DNA of 64,000 nt from Phragmites australis (Eukaryota > Streptophyta > Magnoliopsida > Poales > Poaceae). A program made the translations under genes and the position numbers. The notes below the pieces were generated by a model. That model did not search any database, was not told the origin of the DNA, and saw only the letters and a list, made by a program, of their open reading frames with translations. Shown here piece after piece: positions 23,251 through 33,963 of this stretch. The stretch is taken from assembly GCF_958298935.1 (NCBI RefSeq), contig NC_084935.1, forward strand, positions 7,202,001-7,266,000, in the 5' to 3' direction. Positions within the stretch are counted from its first letter, which is position 1; the number at the start of each line of letters is the position of its first letter.

Positions 23251-24997
23251 ATATATTAAAAAAAACTCTAAAGGCTAGAGCTGGATTTGGATTCAGGTTT
23301 GGTTTGGGTCGGATTGGGCTAGTCTAGGCTAAGGGAACCTGAGCCCAAAGGACAAAGGCCCACGACCTGTTTTGGGCTTAGCCTGAGAGGTGGATTGGCC
23401 TGTGGATGAAAAATGGCCCAGGATAATTTTGGTATGTGGGTTGAGTGAACAGTGTCCGGTCCAAGATGAATGATCTTGGCCCAAGAGTGGAAACTGGGCC
23501 GCTGGTGAGAAGATAGGCTGGCCCATCAGTAGCTCAGCCTGGCAGACACGGCCGGGTGGGCCGGGTGGCGTTCTCGTGGCCTGGCCGGAGAGACAGAGCA
23601 GAGAAGGGGGCCCGCGATGAGGATCCACGGCGGCTCCTAGCCGGAACAAGGCTCGAGTACACGGACCGACACAAAATCTGGGCGCCGGACATCTACACAG
23701 GATGGGGAACTCGTTTGACAGACCCCCGTCGTCGGGCGACGGCCGCAGCACGCCTAGACGATGGCCGGAGAAGGAGGCGACGGGGTGACAGGCAAGCAAC
23801 ATCTCCCCTAGATTCTAATGGTTCGAACACATGCAAACCTACTGCTACGGCCTCCTAGGCACTTCCACGGCTCGAAGGCCGGCTCAACAGAGGGGGTTAT
23901 AGACGCCAGCGTCAAAGAGGAACGGTGGGGCAACGGCGAGCCACAGCTCGAGCCAAAAACTGTCGGCTACCGCACCAGAGCTACTTCTAGCTCTAAGGAT
24001 GGGGGATTTGGGGTAGCGATTTGTGCTCACCAGGGCTCAGCGGGGTCCGCAAGTGGCTGGCGGCAGAGATCCCGTCTCGGCGGGGGTGCGGCCTTCACTC
24101 CGAGCTCCGGCTCTCCATGACTTGTGGTCGATCCCGCGCGCGAAGGCGAAGGGCAAGCTCGGGCTATGCCGGAGATCACCCTTGGCTCTCCGCTCCTCGG
24201 TTGCCGGCGTCGTGAGGGTCGGCTCGCAGTGGTGGTGCCGGGTTTGGGGAGGAATGGAAAATAGGTTCGGTCCGAGAAGAGAGAGAGAGAGGGAGATAAC
24301 CGGGGTCTCCCTTTGAGCATTACAGCTCGGCTTGAGGCAGTGCAGCGTCTGGGTGGTGACGCAGCCGGATGAGCAGGGCGGCGTCCACCGGGTTTCGCGC
24401 GCCGCGTGTCTGACGGCCACTAGTCATCCGGGAGAAAGGGGGCTCCCAGGTCGCGGTGTCAGTCGGGCGCTTCGGGTTGTGCTCGCGATAGAGGTGAGAG
24501 AGGGAGAGAGGGCCTGTGAGAGGGGATCGAAGGTCGTCGCGCTTTGATGGCGAGGAGAAGGCGGCGCGACTAGAAACAGAGCAAGGAGGATCTGGAGGTT
24601 GGGGATGGTTTCGGTGCGCGGGTCCCGCATGGCAGTGAGGGGGGTGGGGGAGAGAGGGCTTTCAGTTGAGCTGGCGTGAGGGGTTGGGCCGGTTCTGTTT
24701 GCTGGGCTGGAGCAAAGAGGAAGGGCCCGGCCCAGGGGGAGATGGGGTGAGAGCTCGGTTGGGCCAAGAAGAAAAGGAGAAGTTCGGCCTAGAGAAATAA
24801 GAAATGGATTTGATTTGGGATTTCACCTGAATTAAATCTAAAGATTAGATTTGAATTTGATAGACATTCAAATTCAAATTTCTATTTAAAGAACCGTGAA
24901 AACCATTAAACCAAAGATGAAAATATCATCTTAATGTATAGTTTAAATTTATAAACTAACTCGATGCACTTTATAATACTTAGTCAAAATAATAATA
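23251..24997. other. GC-rich repetitive sequence, probably an old retrotransposon fragment
   Basis: Long overlapping open frames occur on both strands (23329-24420) with no domain I recognise. A GA-rich run lies near 24275. An AT-rich segment with ATTTGAATTTGA-like motifs (24840-24900) resembles LTR sequence of grass retrotransposons. No borders can be defined. Confidence 0.35.
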
Positions 24998-25248
24998 CTC
25001 CCTCTGGTTGCAAATGTATGTCGTTTTAGCTCTCTCGACTATTCTCTAAATATAAGTCATTCTCGAACTTCTATGTATTTTTTTCTCTTTTTCATTCTCG
25101 TCTTGTCCTTGTTTAAGTTACCACTCTCACAAATAAATGAGTTATTTTTTCCAATGCAGAATAAATAAAAGACAATAAGATCATTTGATCTACTTTCTTA
25201 ATCCTTATGCACAAGTTTAAAACGACATACATTTTCAATCGGAGGGAG
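24998..25248. mobile_element. Stowaway-type MITE (Tc1/Mariner)
   Basis: This 251-bp element is flanked by TA on both sides (24996-24997 and 25249-25250). The ends are CTCCCTCTGGTTGCAAATGT and, on the opposite strand, CTCCCTCCGATTGAAAATGT. Both continue into TATGTCGTTTTA, giving about 32-bp inverted repeats. The TA duplication and CTCCCTC terminus are diagnostic of Stowaway. It is non-coding. Confidence 0.92.
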
Positions 25249-26114
25249 TATACGTGAATATCCATATAAGCACATATACAAATATTCATATATATAAACT
25301 TCCTTGATTTTAAGTTGGTTTAATTAATTAATTTTAAAAAATAAGTGAATCTTACCATTTTCTAAATAATAAATCTCAGGATGTTAGACCCACCACACCC
25401 ATCAGCTCTGCTACTTCTTTGTCCTTTCCTTTTCTGTTTGCGAGGGCCGTTAGTTCTCTTATATACATAGACCTGGGGAGGAAACCGGGTTGCATCTAAA
25501 CTCAAGTTTAAAACCGACCAAGATGTCATGGTTAACCATTTCAAATACAAATGTGTGATTTTAAAATATTTTTAGAAGTTCTAAGATTTCCAGAAGGCCT
25601 TTTCTCCATCCAAGATTCTTACCCTTAAAGACATGTTTCGAATCACTGAGCTTGAAATCCAAGCGCGCATTTCATCGACATTTTCCATGACATGACTTCA
25701 AAAAAACAATCGCATGATATAATTCAATTCCAGCAAGAACATGAAAAATTCAGACATCTCTACACGGGGCTGACATACACATCAGACATGCACCATGATT
25801 CCATCCGGTTGTAAAAATCTGGTTGGGTTCTTCTATCACTCTAGCAGTGAAAACCAAAAAGTACATTCCGTCCGATGGGCAGTGAAAACCAAATAGACTC
25901 TTTGTACGCGCACGCTGCTGACGCTTGCCCGGAACGATCGGATGGCCGGGGTGGCACGCCAGCGCACGGCCTGGTTAGTTTTACCCCGAGAGGGAGAGGG
26001 ATGGCGGATCCCTCCCGCAGGTTAGCTGCTGGTCTGTCGTTCTTCCCAGCCCCGTGGCCTGAGACGCGGCTCGCAGCCACGTCACGGGTAGACAAACTAT
26101 AGTATCGAGTTCAT
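25249..26114. other. Intergenic stretch
   Basis: No gene recognised. The short frames at 25841-26102 on both strands lack motifs. Confidence 0.4.
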
Positions 26115-26268
26115 GATTAGTTGAGAAAGTAATTGTGATAGTTGAATTTTGGTTGTTAATTTTTATAATAAATTTTTAGTTTATTAGCACATTAAAAATT
26201 AGAAAAATCAACTAATTTGTTTCTTAGCTTTTAGTTTATTTCAACCATAATTGTTTTCTCAATTAGCC
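26115..26268. repeat. Foldback element upstream of the MYB gene
   Basis: The two ends form an imperfect inverted repeat of about 30 bp. GATTAGTTGAGAAAGTAATT at the left pairs with the complement of the segment ending CTCAATTAGCC at the right. It looks like a MITE or foldback about 390 bp before the MYB start codon. No convincing target duplication was found, so its family is open. Confidence 0.5.
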
Positions 26269-26662
26269 AAAAGACATAAAAACTTTGACAAAAACTAACT
26301 ATTTAGATAGTTTCTTATTTTTTTAAAAAAAAACAGTCTACTCAAACGGAGGATTGGCCGGCACCGAATCCTGTTGACTTCCACCAACCCCCATCGCCCT
26401 TGCGCCCTTAATAAGCCTTCTCCCCCGGCCCCCGGCCCCCACCCCTCCTCGATCACCTGTCCTGTTCCTCAGCCCGGGCTAAGTTTCACACAACGTTCTC
26501 CAGCTCCTCTGTAGCTAGCGCGCAACGAGGACCCTGCCCTGCTCTGCGGCTCTAGCTGCGAGACAAGCCAAGCCTTTTTCCGCCCGCCTTTCCACACTAG
26601 CTAGCTAGCTCGCGGCGATATCCAGCCCTGCTGCTTCTTCGACCAGTGCGATCGGCCGATCC

Positions 26663-27950
26663 ATGGGGCGCGCGCCGTGCTGTGACAAGAGCAGGCTGAA
26701 GAAGGGGCCGTGGACGCCGGAGGAGGACGAGAAGCTCGTCGCCTACATCAAGAAGCACGGCCAGGGCAACTGGCGCACCCTCCCCAATAATGCCGGTGAG
26801 CGCCTCCATCCATCTCATGCGTGCGGGATTCGGCTACTGGATCAGTTTCACTGGCTAATTTGCTCACCTTCACCATTCTTTTCATGGCAGGGCTCGCGCG
26901 GTGCGGGAAGAGCTGCCGGCTGCGGTGGACCAACTACCTCAGGCCGGACATCAAGCGCGGCCGCTTCTCCTTCGAGGAGGAGGAGACCATCATCCAGCTC
27001 CACAGCATCCTCGGCAACAAGTAAGAAGAGATACTAGGTAGCTATAGCTTCCTTTTTGTTGCTAGCATGGTGTACTGTTTTCTGATGCATGATTTATTGG
27101 TTGATTGATTAGGTGGTCAGCGATCGCGGCGCGGCTTCCCGGCCGGACGGACAACGAGATCAAGAACTACTGGAACACACACATCCGCAAGCGCCTGCTC
27201 TGCATGGGCATCGACCCCGTCACCCACGCGCCACGCCTCGACCTCCTCAACATCTCCTCCCTCCTCAATCCCGCCGCGTACTACTCCACTCAGGCCGACC
27301 TCGACACGCTCCGCACGCTCGAGCCGCTCACTAACTACCCGGACCTCCTCCACCTCGCCTCCACCCTGCTCTCGGGTAGTACGCCCGCACCCGCCAGCGC
27401 CGACCACCGGCAGCTCCTGCTGCCGTGGCTGCTGCAGGCGCAGATGGCGCAGGCGGCCGCCATGGAGCAGCAGGTGGCGCCGCCGCAGGACGACCAGTTC
27501 ATGCAGCAGCCCAGCGCCGCGTGCCAAATGCCGGGCCTGGTCCACACGAACACGACGGTGCAGCAGCTGGCGGCGCAACAACAACAACAACAACAACCCC
27601 AGGAAATTATGGCCGCTGCCTGCCACAACGTGCAGCCGCCTACCAGCTACGTCGACAACCTGGACGTGCCGGCGCTGATGCAGATGGTGCAGTCCGACGC
27701 GTCCAACCTGCAGCAGCAGTGGAGCAGCACGGTCACGAGCAGCAGCAACAACAACAACTGGAACATCGGCGGCTCTTGCGTGTCCACGCCGTCGTCCAGC
27801 CCGGTGCCGGGGGTGAACCTAACATCAACGACGACGACGACGACGTACGGCGCGAACGCGGGTCATGACGCCGTGACCGGCGACGCCGCGGCGCTGTTCA
27901 ACTTCAACATACAGCTGTCCGAGCTCCTGGATGTGAGCGACTATATGTAA
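26663..27950 (+). CDS. R2R3-MYB transcription factor (MYB41/74/102- or MYB39-like)
   Basis: This is a nuclear DNA-binding regulator. Exons 26663-26795, 26891-27020 and 27113-27950 join in phase with GT-AG introns to give 366 aa. The two intron positions, inside the R2 end and R3, are the usual ones for plant R2R3-MYBs. The N-terminus [20 protein letters not shown] leads into R2 (residues about 14-62, tryptophans spaced as expected, ending [15 protein letters not shown]). R3 follows (about 67-115, ending [19 protein letters not shown]). The following [15 protein letters not shown] stretch is shared by subgroups 10 and 11, whose members act in suberin/cuticle and stress responses. That role is by family only. 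The C-terminus is rich in Gln, Ser, Thr and Asn (polyQ run near 27575), typical of an activation region. The gene looks intact. Confidence 0.93.
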
Positions 27951-29629
27951 CAAAAAATCAAGGGTGGAAACCAAGTGGAACACTTCATCACGTACCGCAA
28001 GGGGCAAAGAAGATCTCAGGAGGCATTTTTGTACCTGTTCTATCCAGTTCATTATCAGTGGTTACTGTTAGAGGTTTCCCTTGAATTTCTTTATGTTGTA
28101 CTGCTATTTTCATCTTTGATTAGACGTGTTGTGCGTGTCAGTGTGGGGGAACATGGCAGAGGTGGCTTCACGTGATTGGCCGAGACGGCTGCTATCCCTT
28201 TCGCTCGCATCACTGCCTTGTCTCCAGCGAAGAAAAATAGGGCAGACACTCTGGTAGCTTTTCTTAGAATGCTACTAGTTTGTTCGTTTCTTTCTGTTGC
28301 CCTCTTATTTGATTGGGGACTGTGTGGCATGGCAGGCATATAAAATAATGGGACAAATAATCAAAAATAGGAAGGAGAAAATAAGGTAGAATAAGGACAC
28401 CAGTAACTGTCAGGGTCACTGATGGTTACATGATCAGCAATATAGCTCTTAAATGGTTGGAGAAAAAACAGATCATACCACCGGTGTGTGTGTGGACTCC
28501 TGTTGGGTTTTGTAAGTCAAATAAATCTGTGTTGATGGATATTACTCTTAAGTAAGATCAAGTTTGTTTTAGACAATAAAGTCACATCAAATTTTGATAT
28601 GTACAATATTGCACCTTGATATATATACATAACATATGTGGGCTATGGTCACAGGAAATGTATAACTCATTGACGTGGCTTGCCAGTTTTTTTTTTTTTT
28701 AAAAACACCAATATAACTCACACACACGTACATACTCACACCATCATATACATACACTCACATAGCGTTTGTTGAAAATAGAAGATATAAAACTTGGTTA
28801 ACAAAATCACCACGTCCGCTTCATTTGCATATGCCTGCAGTCTATACAGGAGCTAGCTAGCTAGATGTACTAAGGCCAATCCGCTGAGACCAAGTGCACC
28901 GGAAGTGCCACACCGCAACTGACCTTTCATCGATAAATTCATTAGGTTAGGTCTCACTGCATCTACGAATGCAAGCCAACGTACGTACGTTTGCATGCAT
29001 GTAATCATGCACGTACGTATAAACAAGCTTAGCAGCTAACAGTTCCTCTTTGATCAAATCTACGATGAATGAAGCCATGACCTGATCTTGAACTGCAAAC
29101 TATGGATATGTATGAGCGTTTGACTTTCTGTTATAAGAATCTAGCATATTCTATACTAAACATGTCAAATCGAGCTAATTATTTAAGTGCAAGTTGGTTT
29201 AATTTTTCGACTATATATATAGTACTACTAATAAATATATAAAATCATCGTGATCCTATCTCACATCTCTTGTGCTGACTCCCAATCAGTACCCTTCTAG
29301 AAACCATTCACATCAATGTGGAACATCATGGGCACAAGATCCTCTTTTTTTCTGTTTTCTTTTTCACGTCTTAGGAACAAGATGTGTACATGTGGCAACT
29401 CGCAAGTCTCTATTGTAGCCTTATAGGGTCTTGCATGTATAGGGTTAGAGCTAACTAGGTAGCATAAGCGATTGCAAATTAGTTTGTTGTGCGCGTACGA
29501 GCCCGCTTGAAATTGAGTTCAATATTGATGAGGATATATAATTATTATTATATATTATATAAATATTATATATCTATAAGTGGCATATGATGATATGCAT
29601 ATCCCTACTCGATCTAGGGCTATATTGTA
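27951..29629. other. MYB 3' region and AT-rich intergenic DNA
   Basis: It contains the MYB 3' UTR and then AT-rich sequence with short microsatellites (ACAC around 28720, TATATA around 29215 and 29550). No gene, RNA or complete element was recognised. Confidence 0.45.
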
Positions 29630-31911
29630 CACTACAACAGAAACAATCATTCAAGCCGTGTCATCAGTGTCGGCTAGAATAGAACTGACACTGATGAAGT
29701 ATCAATGACAGTTCATAACTTTTCATGCTCGATCAACAATTGAACCGGGTTAAACCGTCACTCTCAGTATCAGTGTCGGACACAAACTGGCACTGATACT
29801 ATCAATGCCGGTTTATATAATGTCCGGATCCGAAATTACACTTCATTAAGTTTTAACTCGCAAGCCTCATGTCCACCTCTCTCCTATCTCCTCTAAGCCC
29901 CTCTCTCATCATCCTCTCTCTCTCTCTCTCTCACTCCAATCCCCTTCGTCTCCTCCCTCTCTCGAACTCTCCTCCTCTCATCTCCTCGACCGCAGCATCA
30001 TCGCCGAGGAGGAGGAGCTCCGCGTCTGGGTCGCGCATGCGGTCGTCCTTGCCACCGGCAACCTCCACCCCATGTCAGGCGCCAAGGAGGGCAGTGGCAT
30101 GAGCAAGGGCGTGGTCGACATGTTCGGCCAAACGCACCTGGCTTCCAAATCCTCCGTCCAACACCTGATCACCATTGCTGGTATGACACTGCTTCTGCTC
30201 CATTCTTCTTTGTTTGGTTTAGCGGCACCATTGGTGTTAGAGGAGAATGATATATTCTTTCTTTGCCTTGGGTTCTTGGCAGTTCACGGACTTGGGGCAA
30301 GCTCTGTTCTCTTGCGGCTCAGGGAGTTGTTTGTGCTTGCTACCGCGGTTGCTTACCAGCTTCTTGCTTCGGATTCGGGAGGGGAGGGGAGGGATGTGGC
30401 CGTGCCCGCGAGGCATTCGTGGAAATGTCATATTCCTAGTGCCCTAATGGATTGCAGTGCTGAGTGCTAACTCTAGGACTGCGGCTCACATGGGATGGGA
30501 TTGTTCGTGTTTGATCTTAGATTCTCTTGGGATGAGTTGCAATAGAACAATACTAGTGATGATCTTTCAACTGTACAAATGGATAGAAATAGCCAATGTG
30601 CCATGTCCTAGACTAGTTATTTTGAGGAGCGTTTACCAATTAGTAACATCCTACAGTGCGGTTAATGTATCTACTACCTTTGATTTTTTATGTAAGACAT
30701 TCCTATTAATTAATCCTTACCTAATTTACCATGTTTATGTAGTGCCCTTCAATTTGCTTGGGAACAAATTCAGGTTGTGGGCTATGACAGTTCCAGGCTT
30801 TCTATATATGCATATATGTAGATGGCCTATGAAAAGTATGTAAAGTTCGTATTTCTGCATATGCTTAATGTAGTCAAAGTGCAAGATTATGGATCCCTTC
30901 ATCTTCAAATACCATTAAATTTTAGTATTTTGTAAACTACTTACAATCAAGTGAGTATTGATGTTCCCTCTGCTATGTCCCTTTTGTTTGGCCGAAATAG
31001 GAGCCTTGGACTCATAGCTCTTCTCCTATGTGTGTCGCTTCTTTAATGGAAAGGGATTTTCATCTCATGTGATTAGGATTGCTTACTCGATGTGAGGGCA
31101 AGCTTGTCTTCAAGATTAGACTGCTATGCAAGTTAGTGCATGAAAAACCTCTCTCAAGTTTTACCTTTGGTACATATTTTTGGTTCTCTGAAAACTTTCT
31201 ATTTTATATTAAGTTAACAACATATGTTTTGCTGCGTAGAGAATTAGACAATTTTACATCTGATTTATTTAAGTTGTATTTAAGTAACAGTTAGTCTACA
31301 AATTGTACTGTGTTCACCGTTCCACAGTTGTAAGACAATGTTGTATGCATATTAGCATTTCTTGATGTTGAGGGTGGTTGAAAAAATGAAAAATGTTTTC
31401 TTTGTTGCATTGATTCATTTGAGCTAAATTGTAGTTTTGTCCATCCATAGATTCTTCTATGCAGGAGGAAGGAGCAGCATCGGGATTCATCTCCTCATTT
31501 TAAAACTACATGATATTTATTTTCAATCAAGAGCTAGATGTGAAAAAAAAATACAGTATGCATTTGAACCTATTATGTTTATTAGACCTAATAGTTGTAA
31601 GAGAAGTAGAGAATATGATGAGTGAAGTTGTTTACCTTCAAGAGGTACTGTTGTAACAGATTGATTGCTACATGTTAAATGGAATAACTTTTTGGTGTAA
31701 CTGTGGTGATTGAATGATTTTGTTGATTGTCTTGCATGAATGAAATTTTATTGTATCGAATAAACAATGCTCTAAATATATTACAGAAAAACTATTGAAA
31801 ATTGTGCATGAACATGTAAATTATAAACTAATTCTATACAGGGGGAGTGACCATCAGTGTCGGTTTATAACAAGGAACTGGCTCAGATACTCAGACTATC
31901 AGTATCAGTTC

Positions 31912-33452
31912 TGTCGGAGGGTGAACTCCTGTCGCAGGGATCCCGAGAGACCCCTTTTTAGAGATTCGGCCGGGGGGATGATCCTGGAAAAGCTTGTTTG
32001 GGAAATAAGCGGGAACGGAAACAAATGCGATGGCTGGCGGGAGATGATCGCCCTAATGCGAGAAAAAAGTGGGTGCACCGGGGTTTAGACAGGTTCGGGC
32101 CGCAAGGAGGCGTAACACCCTACTCCTGTGTGAGCGCTATATTTATCCTTGAAGGGAATTCTTCAAGGATGTATCTGGTTCTAAGGGGAGAACCGTTTAC
32201 AAAGAGCTTGAGGCTCTCGTGTTCTAGCTTGGCTTGAGCTGGTTCGAGCGTTTGCGTCCTCTTCTTCACACACTTTCGGTTCCTTCGGTCTTGTTCGTCG
32301 GGGGGTCCTCTCTTTTTTAGTGTTCTCCATCCTTTCCTTTTATAGGCGCGCCGACCTCAACATATCCTGAATGGGAAAGAGGGGATACGAATGCCAAGGT
32401 GCCACGGAGAAAGGCGTAATCATTTCATCTCGACGAAGTGACAGGGGCGGTGGAGAAATGCGGCGCGCATCCGACCACCCGCCACTGTGGAAGCCCTCGG
32501 GCGCCATAAAGGGGGCCCGCCGGGCAGCCTCAGATGTGTTCGGGGCGCCCACCCTGTCTTGTTCTTCCGCCATGGCAGGGTGGCAGATGGAGCACTTCGA
32601 TCTTGGCAACGTTATCCCGAGGCACCCGGATGAAACGGGACGGGACCCGTGCATTTAATGGACCCACGCCCCCCCTCCTGCCAGTGCATGGCAGGGTCTG
32701 ACACTGGGGCGTGGGCAGCTAAGAATGTCAGGATGTCAGGATGTCAGGCCGCGCGTGCCTATTAAATGCGGCATTGGGCCTTTGACTGGATGACACCCTG
32801 ACGACGGGACCCTTCGGGTCGTCGAATGATCTTGCGCGAACCTTCGGGGAACCGAGTCCTCGGGGGCTGCCACGTGCAGCCCCGAGCACTCTCCCCCGAG
32901 TACTTGAGTGAGACCTTCGGGGAACCGAGTTCTCGGGGGCTGCCACGTGCAGCCCCGAGCACTCTCTCCCGAGCACTTCGGTGGGACCTTCGGGGCACCG
33001 AGTCCTCGGGGGCTGCCACGTGCAGCCCCGAGCACTCTCTCCCGAGCACTTCGGTGGGACCTTCGGGGCACCGAGTCCTCGGGGGCTGCCACGTGCAGCC
33101 CCGAGCACTCTCTCCCGAGCACTTCGGTGGGACCTTCGGGGCACCGAGTCCTCGGGGGCTGCCACGTGCAGCCCCGAGCACTCTCTCCCGAGCACTTCGG
33201 TGGGACCTTCGGGGCACCGAGTCCTCGGGGGCTGCCACGTGCAGCCCCGAGCACTCTCTCCCGAGCACTTCCTTCTTGGTATTTGGGCTCTGCGGATCAT
33301 CGGGGAACTAGGGTGCTCGGGAACCAGAGGCGGCGGCCCCGAGCACCTTCTCCCGGGGCTTAGCCTCTTCTTACCTTGCAGGGTGGTGACATGTGGTGGA
33401 TGGCCGGCCTGGCCTCGGGACTTGGGGACCCCTGGTTCTGAATACACCGACA
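31912..33452 (-). mobile_element. Solo LTR of the antisense-ORF Gypsy family
   Basis: This 1541-bp LTR runs from TGTCGGAGG to ACACCGACA, so the TGTCGG/CCGACA termini are inverted repeats. It is flanked by a perfect 5-bp target duplication AGTTC (31907-31911 and 33453-33457). Its left 70 bp (CTCCTGTCGCAGGGATCCCG...) is nearly identical to the left end of the LTR at 41043-42611, so both belong to one family in the same orientation. No internal region is present, which indicates LTR-LTR recombination. It lies within the right subterminal region of the CACTA element. Confidence 0.9.
32840..33277. repeat. 73-bp tandem array inside the solo LTR
   Basis: Six units start at 32840, 32913, 32986, 33059, 33132 and 33205, each opening with ACCTTCGGGG. 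Each unit contains CTCGGGGGCTGCCACGTGCA followed by GCCCCGAG, an inverted repeat with an 11-bp stem around CACGT. The last four units are almost identical. The array creates long open frames in several registers on both strands, which are artefacts. Related but more diverged units occur at 41980-42300. Confidence 0.93.
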
Positions 33453-33608
33453 AGTTCATAAACCTGCACTGAAAATCACTAACTATCAGTGCCGATTAAT
33501 CAGTGTCGGTTCAAAAACCACCACTGATGGCATTTTTTAGCTGGCACTGATGACCATTTCTATACTAGTGGCAGTTGCCATGGAGTAAGGGCATAGAGAT
33601 AAATCGTA

Positions 33609-33908
33609 TGTCACATCCCAAAATATTAATTACGTAATTAGGCATGTCTAATCATAATTGCATTATGTTTTGTGCAATTTATTTTCAATTTGCGTTTAAC
33701 ACATTTCAAAAGTTATGTATTTTGAACTTCACGTATTTTCCCCATATACACGTGAGTATTTGAGAGTGAAAATGTCTTAGAAGCTAATTAGGAGAAACCC
33801 CATAGATATTAGAAAAGAAAAAGAGTAAGAGAAAGGAAAAAAAATGAGACTTTCAGCACCAAATCGCTCTCGCGGTCTAACCGCTAGTACACAGAGCGCC
33901 CATTAAGG

Positions 33909-33963
<55 letters not shown>

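Larger units (their letters stand above)
29630..33570. mobile_element. CACTA-like non-autonomous transposon, interrupted by a solo LTR
   Basis: The left end is CACTACAACAGAAACAATCA and the right end, read on the - strand, is CACTAGTATAGAAATGGTCA. These are CACTA termini. Subterminal regions on both sides carry repeats around CAGTGTCGG / CCGACACTG (29660-29800; 31845-31905; 33485-33550), as CACTA transposase-binding regions do. The flanking trinucleotides are GTA (left) and GCA (right), a 3-bp duplication with one change. Without the inserted solo LTR the element is about 2.4 kb. It has no transposase gene. The interior has a CT-rich run (29905) and a GC-rich segment (29980-30180) that might be captured host sequence but is not recognised. 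Confidence 0.7.

Noticed and set aside
23329..23802. 157-aa - strand frame rich in Pro and Gly
   Set aside because: It is low complexity in repetitive DNA with no family match that I can recognise.
32840..33277. Repeat array resembling a CRISPR
   Set aside because: There are no unique spacers and units abut directly. It lies in a retrotransposon LTR in a plant genome.
32728..33472. Long open frames on both strands (up to 243 aa) with repeated peptide units
   Set aside because: They are translations of the 73-bp LTR array in several frames. The repeat is not a multiple of three, so the same peptides appear in all registers.
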